Shown: piece by piece, positions 30,452 through 38,843 of the stretch
Position numbering within the stretch: the first letter of the stretch is position 1
Layout of the letters: each line of letters starts with the position of its first letter
Assembly (NCBI RefSeq): GCF_015291645.1
Contig: NZ_CP030055.1
Location: forward strand, 6,138,001-6,202,000
Direction: 5' to 3'
Length of the DNA: 64,000 nt
Source: Bradyrhizobium sp. CCBAU 53340
Lineage (GTDB): Bacteria; Pseudomonadota; Alphaproteobacteria; Rhizobiales; Xanthobacteraceae
Notes under the pieces: model-generated
Seen by the model: the letters and a program-made list of their open reading frames with translations, nothing else
Database searches by the model: none
What the model was told of the DNA's origin: nothing
Made by a program: the position numbers and the translations under genes

Positions 30452-31084
30452 ATGAGCGAACCGAATTTCTGGCTATTCCTTGCTGCGGCATTTCTCGTCG
30501 CCGCCATTCCCGGCCCCGGCATCTTCTACGTCGCGGCGCGCAGCTTGTCGGAAGGACGCGCGAGCGGCTTTGCGTCGACCGCAGGTACGGCGCTGGGCGG
30601 ACTGGTTCATGTGGTCGCGGGCAGCCTCGGCATCTCCGCGATCATCCTCGCCAGCGCCGAGCTGTTCGCCGCAGTCAAATTCGTCGGCGCGCTCTATCTG
30701 GTCTGGCTCGGCATCAAGACGTTTCGTAGCGCCGGCCGCATGCTGTCGCTGAAGAGCGAGTCCGTCGGCGACAAGCGCGCCTTCTGCGACGGCGTGCTGG
30801 TCGAGGCGCTGAACCCGAAGACCGCGGCGTTCTTCCTCGCCTTCATTCCGCAATTCCTCGATCCCGCGGGAGCAAGCCCCACGCTGCAGTTCATCATGCT
30901 CGGCGCGATCTCGGTGGCGCTGAACACGTCAGCCGATGTCGTCGTGGTGCTGATGGCATCCGCAACGCGTACGCAGCTGATCGGACGGCCCCATCTGATG
31001 CGTCGTCTCACCCAAGGCTCCGGCGTCTTCATCGCAGGGCTCGGCCTGTCGCTCGCGCTGGCGCGGCGGCCGGCGAATGGATAG
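30452..31084 (+). CDS. LysE/RhtB family amino-acid exporter
   Basis: A 210-residue inner-membrane protein with about six helices. FLVAAIPGPGIFYVAARSLSEG is the family signature in the first helix, then GTALGGLVHVVAGSLGISA and VKFVGALYLVWLGIKTF, then LNPKTAAFFLAFIPQFLDP. RhtB-type proteins export small amino acids or homoserine lactones; the substrate here is unknown. The ATG of the next gene lies inside its last codons (8-base overlap ATGGATAG), so it is coupled to an alpha/beta hydrolase. Confidence 0.9.
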   Translation: MSEPNFWLFLAAAFLVAAIPGPGIFYVAARSLSEGRASGFASTAGTALGGLVHVVAGSLGISAIILASAELFAAVKFVGALYLVWLGIKTFRSAGRMLSLKSESVGDKRAFCDGVLVEALNPKTAAFFLAFIPQFLDPAGASPTLQFIMLGAISVALNTSADVVVVLMASATRTQLIGRPHLMRRLTQGSGVFIAGLGLSLALARRPANG

Positions 31085-31973
31085 CGGATCTCAAGCGATG
31101 CTCCTCCCCCAAAGCCGCTTCTATGAATCGCACGGCCTGCGCCTGCATTACGCCGATTGGGGCAACGAGAGCGCGCCGCCCCTCCTCCTGGTTCACGGCG
31201 GCCGCGATCATTGCCGGAGCTGGGACGCCATCGCCCGCTCGCTGCAACCGCATTTCCACGTGATCGCGCCCGATTTGCGTGGCCACGGCAATTCCGACTG
31301 GACGAAGGGCGGCAGCTACGCGCTGACGGAATATGTCTACGATCTCGTCCAGCTCGTCCGCAGCATTGCGGCGCCTCGCGTGACGCTCATCGGCCATTCG
31401 ATGGGCGGCATGGTCAGCCTGATCTTCTCGGGGGCGTTCCCCGAACTGGTCGAGAAGCTCATCGTGCTCGACGGCGTGACGATGCTGCCTGATGCACCCA
31501 AGCCGCCGGTGCATGAGCGCATCGGCAAATGGGTCGGTCAGCTCGACAGGCTGCACGATCGCACGCCGCGCCGCTATGCGAGCATCGAGGACGCCGCCGC
31601 GCAGATGATGCTGCACAACAAGCGGCTCTCTCGCGACCTCGCGCTGCACCTCGCCACGCATGGCGCGCGGCAGAATGCGGACAGCACCTATAGCTGGAAG
31701 TTCGATCCCTACCAGCGTGCATCGGCGCCGCACCGGCTGTGGCCGGACGATCACGTCGCGCTGTGGTCGCGCATCGCCTGTCCGACGCTGCTACTGAACG
31801 CCGGCGAAAGCTTCCTGGCGGGAGCAAAGGCTGCGGGTCTGGAGCGTTATTTCCAGCAGGCGCGGGTCGAGACCATCGCCGGGGCCGGGCACTGGCTGCA
31901 GCATGACAAGCCGCAGGAAGTTCTGGGTGAGATCCGGCGCTTTCTTGGGCTAGCTGAAGAGAGTGCGAGCTAG
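31077..31973 (+). CDS. alpha/beta hydrolase
   Basis: A 298-residue alpha/beta-fold hydrolase. The strand LLLVHGGRDHCRSWD is followed by APDLRGHGNSDW, the nucleophile elbow GHSMGGMVSL (Ser108), and the C-terminal GAGHWLQHDKP with the catalytic His. A lid domain lies between about 140 and 215. Substrate unknown; esterase or lactonase-like activities are typical. The overlap with the LysE-type exporter suggests a shared substrate, for instance an acyl or lactone compound, which is a guess. An internal ATG at 31098 is an alternative start. Confidence 0.85.
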   Translation: MDSGSQAMLLPQSRFYESHGLRLHYADWGNESAPPLLLVHGGRDHCRSWDAIARSLQPHFHVIAPDLRGHGNSDWTKGGSYALTEYVYDLVQLVRSIAAPRVTLIGHSMGGMVSLIFSGAFPELVEKLIVLDGVTMLPDAPKPPVHERIGKWVGQLDRLHDRTPRRYASIEDAAAQMMLHNKRLSRDLALHLATHGARQNADSTYSWKFDPYQRASAPHRLWPDDHVALWSRIACPTLLLNAGESFLAGAKAAGLERYFQQARVETIAGAGHWLQHDKPQEVLGEIRRFLGLAEESAS

Positions 31974-31989
31974 CCTTGCCAGGCGCGGG

Positions 31990-32886
31990 CTAGAGCGGCC
32001 GATCGAGCTCGAATGCGTCGAGAATGACGTCGGCACTTTCAATGTCGAAATTGCTGCGGCCTAGCAGCCGCGGCGCAAGCGAGCGACGGCCCGGAAGGGC
32101 GTGGCCGCCTCCCTCGACGCGATAGAGGGTGACACCGGCATTGACCCGGCAATCGCGCCAGGAGATCCGGGTGACCGAGGTGCCTTCGGCATTGCTGCGG
32201 CTCGGCAACGCGACGGCGGTGCTCTGGCTGCATCCATCGCGACGGGCGAAGAACTCCGCTGTCTTGCGCACGCTCCAGACTTCGCCCCGCCCGCCGCGAA
32301 AGCCAACGCCGCCGCCGTTGTAGGGCACCATCGGGTCTGCGGTCCCATTGATCATGACCACAGGCACAGGCTTGGCCGGACAGGACTCGATGCCCGCGGG
32401 CATGTTGGCGATCACAGTTCCTACGCCGGCAAACAGCTCCGGAGCCTTGCAGAGCAGCGTAAAACTCATCATGCCGCCATTCGAGATGCCGGCAAGATAG
32501 ATGCGATCGCGATCGGCGAGGTGGTCTGCGATGAGACGACCGACAAGACTCCTGATGAAGCCGACATCGTCCGGTCCTGCGGGCCCGCCGGCGCGGCCAT
32601 CATGCCATTTGCGATCGAGCCCATCGGGAAATACCGCAGTGAAGCTGTGGCGTGCAGCAGCTTCGGCAAAGCCCGTCAGCCGCGCAGTTCCCGCGCCAGT
32701 GCCAAGAGCTCCGTGCAGCACGATCACGGTTGGATGGGGGCCGTCCCCGGCCGGCATCACCAAGGCGTGGCGAGGACCGTCGCGGGTGTCGACAAAGATC
32801 TCTGTCGTGAAGGCGCGCGCCGGCAGAGATAGCGAAATCAGCGCTGTCACCCAGATGCAAGCGACTGCGAGACGGGACGACCTCAT
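31990..32886 (-). CDS. secreted esterase, PHB-depolymerase/LpqC family
   Basis: A 298-residue exported hydrolase. The signal peptide runs from MRSSRLAVACIWV to the cut near ARA-FT. The mature part has VIVLHGALGTGAGT (oxyanion region), AGISNGGMMSFTL with the nucleophile Ser, ADPMVPYNGGGV with the acid, and VEGGGHALPG with the His: the polyhydroxybutyrate-depolymerase-like (LpqC) pattern. Members include feruloyl and acetylxylan esterases, so the substrate is open. AGGGAG precedes the ATG at 32886; the longer frame to 32976 is not needed. Convergent with the alpha/beta hydrolase, 16 bp apart. Confidence 0.88.
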   Translation of the reverse strand: MRSSRLAVACIWVTALISLSLPARAFTTEIFVDTRDGPRHALVMPAGDGPHPTVIVLHGALGTGAGTARLTGFAEAAARHSFTAVFPDGLDRKWHDGRAGGPAGPDDVGFIRSLVGRLIADHLADRDRIYLAGISNGGMMSFTLLCKAPELFAGVGTVIANMPAGIESCPAKPVPVVMINGTADPMVPYNGGGVGFRGGRGEVWSVRKTAEFFARRDGCSQSTAVALPSRSNAEGTSVTRISWRDCRVNAGVTLYRVEGGGHALPGRRSLAPRLLGRSNFDIESADVILDAFELDRPL

Positions 32887-33101
32887 CGAAAGCTCCCTAC
32901 CGGCCATCCTCAAAACGTGCCGCGCATCGCGGCCTGGCGCCAGGATTGCATCTTGAACGACCGAGCCTCCTTCCATGTAGAGGTCCGGTACCGTTTGATC
33001 TCAGTTGGTCGCTTGCCTGTCACGGAATGTAACATGTGAGCGCACCAAGCCGGCGCGGCGAAACAGGCGCGGCTGAGCGCTCCGATAATGCGGTGAATGC
33101 G

Positions 33102-33986
33102 CTAGCTCAACGTCCCCGCATGCACCCACCAGCCGGGATGATCCCCACGGATCTTTTCGGCGGCGGCATGGGCATCGGTGGAGGCACCATAGATCGCAAA
33201 GCAGGTCGCGCCGGAGCCGGACATGCGCGCCAGCTTGACGCCGTTGGATTGGCGGAGTGCCTCCAGCACCTCGCCGATGACAGGCTCGATGCGCAGCGCA
33301 GGCGCTTCGAGGTCGTTGGCCACCGTTTCGAGAATATCGACCCAGTCGGCGATTGACGCGCCCTCCTCCGGCCAGGCCGGCGCCTCGATCACATCGCTCG
33401 CGCCGACCAGCAGCTCACCATTGCGCAGGCCCAGCGCCTGGAACACGTCCTTGGTGGCAACGGGCACGCGCGGATTGACCATCACGCAGGGCATGCTCGG
33501 CAGCTTGAGCGGCAGCAACTGCTCGCCGACGCCGGTCATGTCGCAGGCGCGCGAGAGCAGGCACACCGGCACGTCGGCGCCGGTTGCCAGCGCGACCTGC
33601 TGAAGACGGGGATCGTCGAGCGACAGATTGTTGAGACGCGCCAGCAGGCGCAGCGCCGCCGCTGCATCGGCCGAGCCGCCGCCGATGCCGGCTGCAACCG
33701 GCAAGACCTTGTCGAGCGCGAAGGCGCCGAGCTTCAGGTCCGGAACGGCATCTGCCAGCAGCTTGGCGGCCTTGAACACGAGATTGTCCGAGGTCTCGCC
33801 GCAGGCCGCCGCAAGCGGCCCCGTGGTCGCAAGCCTGAGCTCGCCACCCGGCTCCAGCGTGAGCCGGTCGGCACAGTCGGCGAACGCAACCACGCTTTCG
33901 AGATCATGATAACCGTCAGCGCGACGGCCAATGACGCGAAGGCTCAAATTGACCTTCGCGCGCCCTTCTTCAACCAACGCCGACAT
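33102..33986 (-). CDS. ispE: 4-diphosphocytidyl-2-C-methyl-D-erythritol kinase
   Basis: A 294-residue GHMP kinase of the MEP isoprenoid pathway. It phosphorylates CDP-ME at the 2-hydroxyl. KVNLSLRVIGRRADGYHDLESVV begins it, then the ATP-binding LPVAAGIGGGSADAAAALR and C-terminal LARMSGSGATCFAIY. It lies 24 bp downstream of a TPR-protein gene on the same strand, an association common in alphaproteobacteria; the two are probably co-transcribed. The pathway supplies the isoprenyl units used by the polyprenyl synthase at 27.2 kb. Confidence 0.96.
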   Translation of the reverse strand: MSALVEEGRAKVNLSLRVIGRRADGYHDLESVVAFADCADRLTLEPGGELRLATTGPLAAACGETSDNLVFKAAKLLADAVPDLKLGAFALDKVLPVAAGIGGGSADAAAALRLLARLNNLSLDDPRLQQVALATGADVPVCLLSRACDMTGVGEQLLPLKLPSMPCVMVNPRVPVATKDVFQALGLRNGELLVGASDVIEAPAWPEEGASIADWVDILETVANDLEAPALRIEPVIGEVLEALRQSNGVKLARMSGSGATCFAIYGASTDAHAAAEKIRGDHPGWWVHAGTLS

Positions 33987-34010
33987 TGGCGATGCCCCCT
34001 CGACGCAACT

Positions 34011-35807
34011 TTAGCCGCCCTTGTCGTCGTCTTTCTTCTTGTCCGCCTGCGCGGCCGAAGAGTTCGAGATGTCGTCGCTCATGCCGTTCGCGATCTTGGC
34101 CTCGATCTTCGGCAGATCATCCGGCTCGGGCTTCAGATCGCGGGCATGCGCCCACTGGAATTTGGCCTCCAGCTTGCGGCCGACGCGCCAATAGGCGTCG
34201 CCGAGATGGTCGTTGATGGTGGGATCCTCGGGCTTGAGGTCGATCGCGCGCTCGAGGTTCTTCACCGCCTCTTCGTAATTGCCGATGCGGTAATAAGCCC
34301 AGCCGAGGGAGTCGACGATGTAACCGTCGTCGGGGCGCTGCTCGACGGCACGCTTGATCATCTTCATGCCCTCGTCGAGGTTCACGCCCTGGTCGATCCA
34401 GGAATAGCCGAGATAGTTCAGGACATGCGGCTGGTCGGGCTGGAGCTCCAACGCCTTCTTCATGTCGGCTTCGGCCTTGGCCCACTCCTTGGAGCGCTCC
34501 TCGCAGATGCCGCGATAGTAGTACCAGACGCTGTTTGCCTTGTCGTTGCCCTCCGGCAGCACGTCGATGCCTTGCGAATAGGTCGCACCGCAATCGCCGA
34601 ACTTCTTGCGGCCGCGCTCGAGATTGCCGAGCGCCATGATGGCTTCGAGATCCTTGGTGTCCTCGGAGATCACGCCCTTGAGGATCTTGATCGCCTCGTC
34701 GCTGCGGTCGGCGGAATCCAGATCAATGGCGAGCTGGATCTGCGCATTGCGCTTTAAGGGCGAAGACGACGGCACCCGCTCATAGATCTTGATGGCCATC
34801 TGCGGCCGCTTCACCGATTCATAGAGGTCGGCGAGCGAGAGCAACGCCAGCGGATGACTGGGCTGGAGATAGAGTGCGAGCTGGAGATAGACCAGCGCGA
34901 GATCCTCGCCGCCGCGGCGGGTGAGCGTGGCGCCGATGCCGTAGAGCGCCTCAGCCGCACCGGCCTGCGCGGAATCGACCAGCGACGGCATCTTCTTGCC
35001 GGCCTTGGTCTCACGCAGACCTTCCACGATCAGCGGATGGCGGGCGAGCTTCTTGTCGAAGGCTTCATAGATCGCGCTCGCCGAGGCGGCATCCTTGTTG
35101 CGCGACAGCCAGCGCGCATAGGCCTCGCTGACGCGGAGCATGGAATCGTCGAGCTTGTAGGCGCGCTCGAAGCGGACCCCGGCATCCTTCTCCTTGCCGG
35201 CGTTCTCGAGGATCATGCCGGCATGCAGATCCTTGAACAGCGGGTACCATTCCGGGCCCGCCAGCTTGTCGATGGTCGCAACCGCGCCCTTGGTATCGCC
35301 CGCTCCATAGGCGGCCCAGCCGGACAGCAGCGTCGCGACGAGATCGGTGATCGGTCCGCGAACCGACTGGTTGATGTTGCTCTGCGCGCTCGGATATTTC
35401 TTCAGCTTCAGATCATGGACGCCGACCACGAGGCGCGCGATGCGGTTGGTCTTGTCGATGGTGAGGATGCGCTCGGCGAGCTTGACCGCTTCCTCGATGT
35501 CGCCATCGTCGACCGACGAGATGAAGGCGCGGTCGAGAAGCTCGTTGTTCTTGGGATCGGTCCGCAGCGCGGAGCGGTAGAAGGCGGCTGCCGAGGTCGC
35601 GTCGCGCTCGACGCTGGCATGACGGGCAGCGAGATAGCTGCCGGCTGTGGTGAGCGACTTCAAATCGTTTCGGGTCGGAAACTGCGCCGCAGTGTCGGCC
35701 GGATGATCCGGCGTCTGCGCCAGCACCCCGCCCGGGACCGCCACGATCGCAGAGCCGACAAGGGCGATGGCAGCAGCAGTCCAGCGGTTGAAACGATTTG
35801 AAAACAT
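34011..35807 (-). CDS. exported tetratricopeptide repeat protein
   Basis: A 598-residue protein with a signal peptide (MFSNRFNRWTAAAIALVG, cleaved near VLAQ). At least eight to ten TPR-like helix pairs follow, for example AAAFYRSALRTDPKNNELL, ALVYLQLALYLQPSHPLALL and EEAVKNLERAIDLKPEDP. The last 25 residues are Lys/Asp-rich. Such proteins act as periplasmic scaffolds; the partner is unknown. The start at 35807 fits the signal peptide; the frame is open to 35966. Co-oriented with ispE. Confidence 0.9.
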   Translation of the reverse strand: MFSNRFNRWTAAAIALVGSAIVAVPGGVLAQTPDHPADTAAQFPTRNDLKSLTTAGSYLAARHASVERDATSAAAFYRSALRTDPKNNELLDRAFISSVDDGDIEEAVKLAERILTIDKTNRIARLVVGVHDLKLKKYPSAQSNINQSVRGPITDLVATLLSGWAAYGAGDTKGAVATIDKLAGPEWYPLFKDLHAGMILENAGKEKDAGVRFERAYKLDDSMLRVSEAYARWLSRNKDAASASAIYEAFDKKLARHPLIVEGLRETKAGKKMPSLVDSAQAGAAEALYGIGATLTRRGGEDLALVYLQLALYLQPSHPLALLSLADLYESVKRPQMAIKIYERVPSSSPLKRNAQIQLAIDLDSADRSDEAIKILKGVISEDTKDLEAIMALGNLERGRKKFGDCGATYSQGIDVLPEGNDKANSVWYYYRGICEERSKEWAKAEADMKKALELQPDQPHVLNYLGYSWIDQGVNLDEGMKMIKRAVEQRPDDGYIVDSLGWAYYRIGNYEEAVKNLERAIDLKPEDPTINDHLGDAYWRVGRKLEAKFQWAHARDLKPEPDDLPKIEAKIANGMSDDISNSSAAQADKKKDDDKGG

Positions 35808-36114
35808 CAGGGCTCGCCTTGAGTTGGTAGTGCCTGGGTTTGGAGCAAAAGGCCGTCTCGCGCACAAACGCGGCCGGCGACATCGGGACCCGGAACCGTC
35901 GGGTCCGGACAATGCCGCTTTTGGCGCTTCACCGCAAGGATTCGGACCGGGCGATCCCCTCCGCACGCCCCAAATCGGCCCCTGAGTCGGTCAAGTGACC
36001 GTCAAGACCGCCCCAAGACGCCGCTACTATGGCCTTATCGTGACGGCGGCGGCTGCCCGCCGCCGGATGCTCACGCGAACGTGCGCCAGATCACCCTCTG
36101 GGACCCAGCGTGCC
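35808..36114. other. intergenic region between ETF-QO and the TPR gene
   Basis: 307 bp without a gene. It holds a GGACCCGGAACCGTCGGGTCC dyad near 35885-35908 and a GGCGGCGGCTGCCCGCCGCC hairpin near 36047-36067, which could mark the end of the ETF-QO transcript though it has no U-run. No promoter boxes stand out. Confidence 0.5.
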
Positions 36115-37776
36115 CTACATTGCCTCGTAGTTCGGTCCGCCGCCGCCCTCCGGGGGAACCCAGGTGATGTTGCCGTTCGGGTCCTTCACGTCGCAGGTTT
36201 TGCAGTGGACGCAGTTCTGCGCGTTGATCTGGAAGCGCGGGCTGCCGCCCTCCTCGATCCATTCATAGACGCCAGCCGGGCAATAGCGATTCGACGGGCC
36301 CGCGAAGACGTCGTGCTCCGAGGTCTTTTGCAGGTTCATGTCCGTAACCTTCAGGTGGACCGGCTGGTCCTCCTCATGGTTGGTGTTGGACAGGAACACC
36401 GAGGACAGCTTGTCGAACGAGATCTTGCCGTCGGGCTTCGGATAGGCCTTCGGTGCGTGGCTCTTGGCCGCGTCGAGCGTGGCGCGATCAGGTTTTGCGT
36501 GAGACACCGTGCCAAACAGCGAGGCGCCAAACAGCGTGTTGCACCACATGTCGAAAATGCCGAGCCCAGCGCCGATGAAGGTGCCGAACTTCGACAGGAG
36601 CGGCTTGGCGTTGCGGACGGGATAGAGGTCCTTGCCGACGACGGAGTCGCGCCAGGCGTTCTCGTATTCGACGAGCTCGTCATTGGCGCGGCCGGCACCG
36701 AGCGCTACGGCAACATGCTCAGCTGCGAGCATGCCGGTGCCCATCGCATTGTGCACGCCCTTGATGCGCGGCACGTTGACGAAGCCGGCCGCACAGCCGA
36801 TCAGCGCACCGCCCGGAAAGCTCAGCTTCGGCACCGACTGGTAGCCGCCTTCGGTGATCGCGCGCGCGCCATAAGCAAGCCGCTTGCCGCCTTCGAGCGT
36901 GGCGCGCACGGCGGGATGGCTCTTGACGCGCTGGAACTCGTCGAACGGCGACAGATAGGGATCGTTGTAGTTGAGGTGGACGACGAAGCCGATCGACACC
37001 AGGTTCTCGTCGTAATGGTAGAAGAACAGGCCGCCGCCGGTGTCGTTCTTGAGCGGCCAGCCGACGGCATGCTGGACGAGGCCCTTCTGATGCTTGGCGG
37101 GATCGATCTGCCAGACCTCCTTGAGGCCGATGCCGAACTTCGGCGGCTCGCTCTTGGCGTCGAGCGCGAACTTGTTGATCAGCTGCTTGGACAGGCTGCC
37201 GCGCGCGCCTTCGGCGAACAGCGTGTACTTGCCGAGCAACTCCATGCCACGGGTAAAGGAGTCCTTGGGCTTGCCGTCCCTCCCGATGCCCATGTCGCCG
37301 GTGGCGATGCCCCGCACCGCGCCCTTGTCGTCATAGAGCACTTCGGCCGCCGCAAAGCCCGGATAGATCTCGACGCCGAGCGCCTCGGCCTTGCGCGCCA
37401 GCCAGCGGCAGACATTGCCGAGCGAGCCGATGTAGCAGTGATGATTGTTCATCAAGGGCGGCATCAGGAAGTTCGGGATCTTGAATGAGCCCGTCTCGGT
37501 GAACCAGAAGAAGCGGTCGTCCTTCACCTGGGTCTTGAGCGTGCAATCCGAATCCTCGCGCCAGTCGGGGATCAGCTTGTCGAGCCCGGCTGGATCGATC
37601 ACGGCGCCGGAAAGAATGTGCGCACCGACCTCGGAGCCCTTCTCCACCACGACGACGTTGAGGTCGGCGTTGAGCTGCTTCAGCCGGATCGCCGCGGCCA
37701 GGCCCGAGGGGCCGGCGCCGACGATGACGACGTCAAATTCCATGGATTCGCGCGGGGGAAGTTCTTCGGTGCTCAT
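36115..37776 (-). CDS. electron transfer flavoprotein-ubiquinone oxidoreductase
   Basis: A 553-residue membrane-associated iron-sulfur flavoprotein. It passes electrons from ETF (acyl-CoA and amine dehydrogenases) to ubiquinone. The FAD motif IVGAGPSGLAAAIRLKQL is at the N-terminus. The 4Fe-4S ligands are at the C-terminus in RYCPAGVYEW and NAQNCVHCKTCDVKDP. Length matches bacterial ETF-QO. Divergent from the uracil-DNA glycosylase gene across 136 bp. No etfAB in the window. Confidence 0.96.
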   Translation of the reverse strand: MSTEELPPRESMEFDVVIVGAGPSGLAAAIRLKQLNADLNVVVVEKGSEVGAHILSGAVIDPAGLDKLIPDWREDSDCTLKTQVKDDRFFWFTETGSFKIPNFLMPPLMNNHHCYIGSLGNVCRWLARKAEALGVEIYPGFAAAEVLYDDKGAVRGIATGDMGIGRDGKPKDSFTRGMELLGKYTLFAEGARGSLSKQLINKFALDAKSEPPKFGIGLKEVWQIDPAKHQKGLVQHAVGWPLKNDTGGGLFFYHYDENLVSIGFVVHLNYNDPYLSPFDEFQRVKSHPAVRATLEGGKRLAYGARAITEGGYQSVPKLSFPGGALIGCAAGFVNVPRIKGVHNAMGTGMLAAEHVAVALGAGRANDELVEYENAWRDSVVGKDLYPVRNAKPLLSKFGTFIGAGLGIFDMWCNTLFGASLFGTVSHAKPDRATLDAAKSHAPKAYPKPDGKISFDKLSSVFLSNTNHEEDQPVHLKVTDMNLQKTSEHDVFAGPSNRYCPAGVYEWIEEGGSPRFQINAQNCVHCKTCDVKDPNGNITWVPPEGGGGPNYEAM

Positions 37777-37912
37777 CTGATCTCAGCCCTTGAGACGGTT
37801 CCTTATCATTTGCGCCCCCTTGTTTCCGATTTTTCCGGGTAGGACAACCACGGAAATGCGTTCCGCTGGGATGCAAGGCGTCTTAAGATGAACTAATAGT
37901 CTGACTTTCCCA

Positions 37913-38722
37913 ATGATCCCCGAGCCCGCACCCACCGTCCGAGAGCTGCTCGCCTTCTATCTGGAGGCCGGTGTCGACTGCGCGCTTACGGAGGAGCCGA
38001 TCGACCGCCTGGCGGAATTAGACACCCCGCCACCGGCCCCTCGCGCAGCGCCGGTCGAGACAGCGAGGCCTGTCGCGGCGCCGGCAGTGATGCGCGGCGA
38101 GGCCGCCCCGGCACCCGACGTCGCGATTGCCTCGGCCCGCGATGCCGCGCGCACCGCGCCGACGCTCGAGGCACTCCGCGAGCTCATGCAGAACTTCGAG
38201 GGCTGTGCGCTCAAACATACCGCGACGCGGCTGGTGTTCGCCGACGGCAATCCGCAGGCGCGCATCATGTTCGTCGGCGAGGCGCCGGGCCGCGACGAGG
38301 ACATCGAGGGGCTGCCGTTTGTGGGCCGCAGCGGCAAGCTGCTCGACCTCATGATCGGCGCGATCGGACTGAACCGGACCACGGCCTACATCACCAACGT
38401 CATTCCCTGGCGACCGCCGGGCAACCGCACGCCGACGCCGCAGGAAACGCAGATCTGCCTGCCCTTCATCCAGCGTCATATCGAGCTGGTGAACCCCGAC
38501 GTGCTGGTGACCCTCGGCAATCCCTCGACGCAGACATTGCTGTCGACGCGCGAAGGCATCATGCGCACGCGCGGGCGCTGGTTCGACTACGACACCGGCC
38601 AGCGCACCATCCGCGCGCTGCCGACGTTCCACCCGGCGTACCTCTTGCGCTCGCCGTCCTACAAGCGGCTGGCCTGGCAGGATCTGCGGTCGATTGCGAA
38701 GGCGCTGGCGCAAGGCTCGTGA
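37913..38722 (+). CDS. family-4-like uracil-DNA glycosylase lacking two Fe-S cysteines
   Basis: A 269-residue protein. The first 90 residues are an Ala/Pro-rich extension. The core has motif [19 protein letters not shown], the [13 protein letters not shown] segment and motif [10 protein letters not shown] (His240), as in family 4 uracil-DNA glycosylases, which excise uracil from DNA. Canonical members bind a 4Fe-4S cluster with C-x2-C, a Cys before RPP, and a Cys after TPEE. Here the first is Phe95, the second Cys98, the third Trp166 and the fourth Cys182, so two of four ligands are lost. A cluster is unlikely, or is bound differently. Confidence 0.88.
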   Translation: MIPEPAPTVRELLAFYLEAGVDCALTEEPIDRLAELDTPPPAPRAAPVETARPVAAPAVMRGEAAPAPDVAIASARDAARTAPTLEALRELMQNFEGCALKHTATRLVFADGNPQARIMFVGEAPGRDEDIEGLPFVGRSGKLLDLMIGAIGLNRTTAYITNVIPWRPPGNRTPTPQETQICLPFIQRHIELVNPDVLVTLGNPSTQTLLSTREGIMRTRGRWFDYDTGQRTIRALPTFHPAYLLRSPSYKRLAWQDLRSIAKALAQGS

Positions 38723-38742
38723 GAGACAGAACGGCCTATCCC

Positions 38743-38829
38743 CGTCATTGCGAGCGCAGCGAAGCAATCCAGAATCTTTCCGGAGTGAGACTCTGGATTG
38801 CTTCGTCGCAAGGGCTCCTCGCAATGACG
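38743..38829. repeat. inverted repeat, family B copy 2
   Basis: 87 bp with the same left arm as 28409-28439 (CGTCATTGCGAG...CAATCCAGA). The right arm carries an altered middle (GCTTCGTCGCAAGGGCTCC). It lies 20 bp past the UDG stop and 14 bp before the end of the convergent membrane-protein gene. Confidence 0.88.
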
Positions 38830-38843
38830 ACGGAGAGAGTTCG

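Noticed and set aside
36047..36067. GGCGGCGGCTGCCCGCCGCC as an ETF-QO terminator
   Set aside because: Strong stem but no U-run on the minus strand; reported only as content of the gap.
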